In this document: positions 31,850 to 34,841 of the stretch, one piece after another
Layout: each line of letters begins with the position of its first letter
Numbering within the stretch: position 1 is the first letter of the stretch
DNA from: Polyangiaceae bacterium
GTDB lineage: Bacteria; Myxococcota_A; Polyangia; Polyangiales; Polyangiaceae
Reading direction: 5' to 3'
Length of the DNA: 34,841 nucleotides
Assembly: GCA_009780955.1 (NCBI GenBank)
Contig: WQZB01000052.1
Span: forward strand, 1 to 34,841
Position numbers and translations under genes: made by a program
The notes under the pieces: generated by a model
Told to the model about the DNA's origin: nothing
Database searches by the model: none
The model's input: the letters and a program-made list of their open reading frames with translations, nothing else

Positions 31850-33463
31850 GTGGTCTCTTCAGTTGCACGACGCGTTGGAATTTACGGCTGGGGAATCGTA
31901 GCGCCTGGCGCGCGGGACATTGCATCGTTTCAGGCGCTGTTTTCCGGCGCGACAACGGCGCTTGCGCCAAGCGGGCGCCTCGAGCTCGGCTCGGGCCTGT
32001 TCGCCGTGGGTGAGCCTGACTTTGCTTTCAAAGACTATGCGGCGTGGATCAAAGATCGTCACGGCGAGCCTTATGCAGTGCGCCTCGACAAGAAGATGGG
32101 CGACAACGTCAAGTTCGCGGTGGGCGCGACCATTCAGGCTGTTCGTGCGCAGCCAGGAATGGAAGCTGCCATCAAAGAGCTCGACGAAGGTTGCCATGTT
32201 TACATTGGTTCGGGCGTTGGTGATTTGAAAGTGAGCTACAAGGCCGGTCGCTTGCTCGATCGTGCCACACGCGTGTGGAATCAGTTCTGGGCAATGCCCG
32301 AGCACTGCACGGCTCTTCGTCACTACCTGGGCACGGGGCAGGGCACGGGGACCCTGCTCGGGGGTGAGTCGCGTGAGCCACCTCCGCCCAATCCGCAATC
32401 GCTGCCTGTCGACAGCGAGGCACGCTTCGATGCGCTTTTGATGTGGAACGAATATTGGGCAGCACGCTCCGCCGAACTGCATGCATTTTGCACGCGTTAT
32501 GCCGACATCGAGAAACTCGCAATTCAGAACACCGACGACGAAAGCGGTCACTTGGCCGCCATTCGCGCGCGCGCCCGTGCGCATCGTGCTCTCGTGGAAG
32601 AAGCCGGGTGTCCGCCGCCGCCGTGGGTGAGCGTCGATGCCGATCTCATCTGGAACATTCAAAACTCACCGGCCGCGCAAATCACCATGTTGCTTGGCAT
32701 TCACGGGCCGGCGTGGGCGCCGGTGGGGGCATGCTCGACGTTTGGCGTTGCGCTCGCTTGCGGAAAGCAGGCAATCGAGCGTGGTGAAGCCAAAATGGCG
32801 ATCGTTGGTTCGACCGATCCAAGGCCCGATTCTGCGCTGGCAGCGGCGTTCCACGGCGCGCGCCTAATGCCCGGCACGGGCGAGGTGAACTATCCATTCA
32901 TGGCGCTGCGCGGAACGCACATGTCTGGCGGCTCGTGCGTGTGGGTGATTGGCGACGCCGCGTATTGCGAGGCAAAAGGCATGGTGCCGCTCGCATATCT
33001 CGAGGCGGTGGCAATTTCGTCGGACGCCGAGCACATCATCACGCCGTCGAAAAGCGGTCCGAAGCGAGCCATGGCGCGCGCATTCGCCGAGGCGCACATC
33101 ACACCAAAAGACGTGGCTGTCGTCGATCTTCACGCCACCGGAACGCCAGGCGATCTCAACGAGCTTATGCTCGTCGACGAATTCATCAACGACCGCACAC
33201 TCATCACCGCGCACAAAGGGCAGCTCGGGCACGGCATGGCCAACTCTGGCGGCTGGGAGCTCACCGCGCTTGCCATGGGGTTGTCGTCCGGCATCGCGCT
33301 TCCTACCGGAATCGCCGGCGAGCACTTGCACCCGCGTGTTACGCGGCCAGCGCAGGTGGTCACTTCCGCGCGCAAAATCGAAGGCGACATTGGCGTGAAG
33401 ATCATGCTCGGCATTGGCGGCATCACCGCGTGCGTCGTGCTCCGCGGCTGCCGCCCGGTTTGA
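31850..33463 (+). CDS. Beta-ketoacyl synthase-like enzyme with long insertion
   Basis: The start GTG 31850 was chosen because ggaagga lies about 10 bases upstream; a TTG at 31814 is inside the repeat and less likely. The product has 537 aa. The thiolase-fold triad is present: Cys295 in GACSTFGVAL, His428 in LHATGTPGDLNE, and His461 in KGQLGHGMANSGG (with Lys456). The order and spacing after the Cys are normal. The nucleophile usually falls near residue 163, but here about 130 extra residues (roughly 125-270, including GRLLDRATRVWNQFWAMPEH) precede it. Acyl condensation is possible; no carrier protein or other synthase genes adjoin. It might belong to a lipid or secondary-metabolite pathway encoded elsewhere. 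Confidence 0.8.
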   Translation: MVSSVARRVGIYGWGIVAPGARDIASFQALFSGATTALAPSGRLELGSGLFAVGEPDFAFKDYAAWIKDRHGEPYAVRLDKKMGDNVKFAVGATIQAVRAQPGMEAAIKELDEGCHVYIGSGVGDLKVSYKAGRLLDRATRVWNQFWAMPEHCTALRHYLGTGQGTGTLLGGESREPPPPNPQSLPVDSEARFDALLMWNEYWAARSAELHAFCTRYADIEKLAIQNTDDESGHLAAIRARARAHRALVEEAGCPPPPWVSVDADLIWNIQNSPAAQITMLLGIHGPAWAPVGACSTFGVALACGKQAIERGEAKMAIVGSTDPRPDSALAAAFHGARLMPGTGEVNYPFMALRGTHMSGGSCVWVIGDAAYCEAKGMVPLAYLEAVAISSDAEHIITPSKSGPKRAMARAFAEAHITPKDVAVVDLHATGTPGDLNELMLVDEFINDRTLITAHKGQLGHGMANSGGWELTALAMGLSSGIALPTGIAGEHLHPRVTRPAQVVTSARKIEGDIGVKIMLGIGGITACVVLRGCRPV

Positions 33464-33524
33464 TGTAACGGCCCGCACAGGCGATTGCACACGAGAGATG
33501 CCGTTTGCGATCATCGCTATCGAA

Positions 33525-34841
33525 TCACATGCCCCACACCGTGATCGAGTGGCTGTCGGCGCTGCGCTCTTGCACGAAGATTTTCTCGTCCCAACTTCGC
33601 GTCTCGCTCGGGTCGACAACGATCAAGTGCGTTTCATCGGGATGACACTTGTCGGCGTAGCTGGCGGTCTGCTTCAACCCTTGCTCGATCGTCGCTTCCA
33701 GCGAGCCGCGCCTCACCTTCATCTCCACCACGAATCGCTGCTCAGCGCGCTTCCCATCTACCTGCCGAAAGAACCGCACGAAGAGATCTGCGCGCCCTCT
33801 TCCCAGCGCATACTCTCGCTCGATCCGCCCGCCCCCGTTGACTACACGCTGCAGCCACGCCTGCAGCAAAAGCTGCGGTGCCGCCTCCTCGTAGACCGCT
33901 CGCTTGTTCCAGACCTCGGAATTCTCTCGGTAGAACTGCTGGAAACCCGCGAGTAGCCCTCGGAAGTCGAGCCGGCCGTCAGGAAGATGGAAGGCCGTGT
34001 CATCGAGGCGGCCGTGCAAGTTGAACTGGGTGACGAAGTTGAGCGACCGAGGGATCACCTCACGGTAGATCTCGTTGGCTATCTGGCTTTTTCTGGGACC
34101 AATCAGCTTGATGAGACCGAGATCGGCGACATACGCGAGATCCTCTTCGGTGGTCACCCCTGGCAGCTCTTCGCTTTTGAGCATGGGCTCAATGACGCGC
34201 CGGACGCGTGGCTCTTTGAGCTTGTCGACGAGCTGGTCGAGGTGCGTGTCGCGCCGGAGAATGAGCCGCTCTTTGGCTTCATCCATGTCATCGAGAGTGA
34301 CGGGGCGCGAGCGGTCTTGAAGCGCAGGCATCTTCTCGGTGAGCTCGCGAGCCAATGCGTTGACGAGCCAAGGCTGGCCGCCCGTTAGCGCCATCACTTT
34401 CGGGTAGATTGACTCCTCGAAAATCTGTCCCGTCTCGGCCGTGTGCTGCTCGTAGAGTTCACGAACTTCGGCCTCCGAGAAGTTCCCCAGCCGCATCGAC
34501 TCCGTCTTGATGTTGAAGGCGCTTCCACCCGTGATGATCTCGCCCTTCGAGGTGTGGATGCGGTAGTCGCGCACGTCGCGCACGCCGCAAAGAACGATGG
34601 ACTGAGGGAAGGGTCTAGGGCGCCCAATGTAGCCGGTTCGCAACTGTCCCAGGACCGACACCAGCGTATCTCCCACCAGCGCGTCGATCTCGTCGATGAG
34701 CAGCACGACCGGCTTGGACGAGTGAGCCGCCCATCCCGTGAGAAGCGTCGCCAACAGGCTTCCTGGTTCTTCCTCCTTCACGAGCGAACGACCCTCGGTT
34801 GCGAGCCAGCTCTGTGGAAAGCTAAACCTCGCCTCGAGAAG
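33525..34841 (-). CDS. AAA-type ATPase with C-terminal PD-(D/E)XK nuclease-like domain (5' partial, copy R)
   Basis: The frame is open to the last base, so the N-terminus and Walker A are outside the window; about 438 residues are visible. Walker B is seen in VVLLIDEIDAL. The lid region (NFSEAEVRELYEQHT, ALTGGQPWLVNALA) is almost the same as in copy L. The nuclease-like end is GRGRADLFVRF...FVVEMK. Compared with copy L, the ATPase lid and nuclease regions are near-identical, whereas about 60 residues in the winged-helix area (SEELPGVTTEEDLAYVADLG versus GGEWSQSASTEDRQYVVDLG and beyond) differ. It is inverted relative to copy L. Confidence 0.88.
   Translation of the reverse strand, partial: LLEARFSFPQSWLATEGRSLVKEEEPGSLLATLLTGWAAHSSKPVVLLIDEIDALVGDTLVSVLGQLRTGYIGRPRPFPQSIVLCGVRDVRDYRIHTSKGEIITGGSAFNIKTESMRLGNFSEAEVRELYEQHTAETGQIFEESIYPKVMALTGGQPWLVNALARELTEKMPALQDRSRPVTLDDMDEAKERLILRRDTHLDQLVDKLKEPRVRRVIEPMLKSEELPGVTTEEDLAYVADLGLIKLIGPRKSQIANEIYREVIPRSLNFVTQFNLHGRLDDTAFHLPDGRLDFRGLLAGFQQFYRENSEVWNKRAVYEEAAPQLLLQAWLQRVVNGGGRIEREYALGRGRADLFVRFFRQVDGKRAEQRFVVEMKVRRGSLEATIEQGLKQTASYADKCHPDETHLIVVDPSETRSWDEKIFVQERSADSHSITVWGM

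Noticed and set aside
1..34841. Composite transposon bounded by the inverted ATPase-nuclease genes
   Set aside because: No transposase, inverted terminal sequence or target duplication is visible, and a contig break in a repeat explains the ends better.

Overview
This 34.8 kb window looks like chromosomal DNA of a Gram-negative delta-lineage bacterium, most likely a myxobacterium (Myxococcota) and possibly an uncultivated one. The reasons are the eukaryote-like Ser/Thr kinase with a C-terminal membrane anchor, the Pro/Ala-rich membrane proteins, a TPR protein, many lipoproteins, an AgmX-like C-terminal domain, a MYXO-CTERM-like small protein and rather GC-rich coding DNA. This assignment is inferred from gene content; no rRNA or phylogenetic marker is present.

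Layout. Both ends lie inside two closely related, inverted copies of a gene for an AAA-type ATPase with a C-terminal PD-(D/E)XK nuclease-like domain (1-1126 forward, 33525-34841 reverse). Both copies run off the window, so the window may be a contig broken at a repeat. From 1.2 to 5 kb there is a small hypothetical gene, a coiled-coil protein built on a 42-bp tandem repeat, an SMP-30-like lipoprotein with a protein-like remnant after its stop codon, an alpha/beta hydrolase and a small membrane protein. A tRNA-Ala(GGC) lies at 5223-5295. From 5.3 to 11.4 kb there are a secreted protein, a Pro-rich membrane protein, a Ser/Thr kinase and a reverse-strand pair of unknown genes. An endonuclease/exonuclease/phosphatase gene follows.

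The main operon (12551-20415) encodes a heavy-metal-type RND efflux pump. Its outer-membrane channel, periplasmic adaptor and inner-membrane pump genes are separated by three less familiar envelope genes: a CTERM-like small protein, an outer-membrane beta-barrel and a lipoprotein with two NTF2-like domains. All six genes overlap or nearly touch, so they are probably co-expressed. A TPR protein, a GpsA-like dehydrogenase that lacks the catalytic lysine, and a Uma2 nuclease follow.

From 24.1 to 29.5 kb, on the reverse strand, lies a decayed type I restriction locus. HsdR and RhuM are intact and an HNH protein sits downstream, but hsdM is truncated and fused in frame to the last part of hsdS. 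The right part holds an acyl-CoA dehydrogenase coupled to an AgmX-like lipoprotein, then an unusual ketosynthase-like enzyme.

A ~123-bp palindromic intergenic element occurs twice in full (5017-5139, 31680-31802), once as a lone right arm (7188-7210), and as a shorter related hairpin at 20415. It starts at or inside the upstream stop codon and shows a compensatory base-pair change between its two full copies. A second family of gtaggggcg palindromes occurs at 7154-7182 and inside a coding region at 13980-14051.
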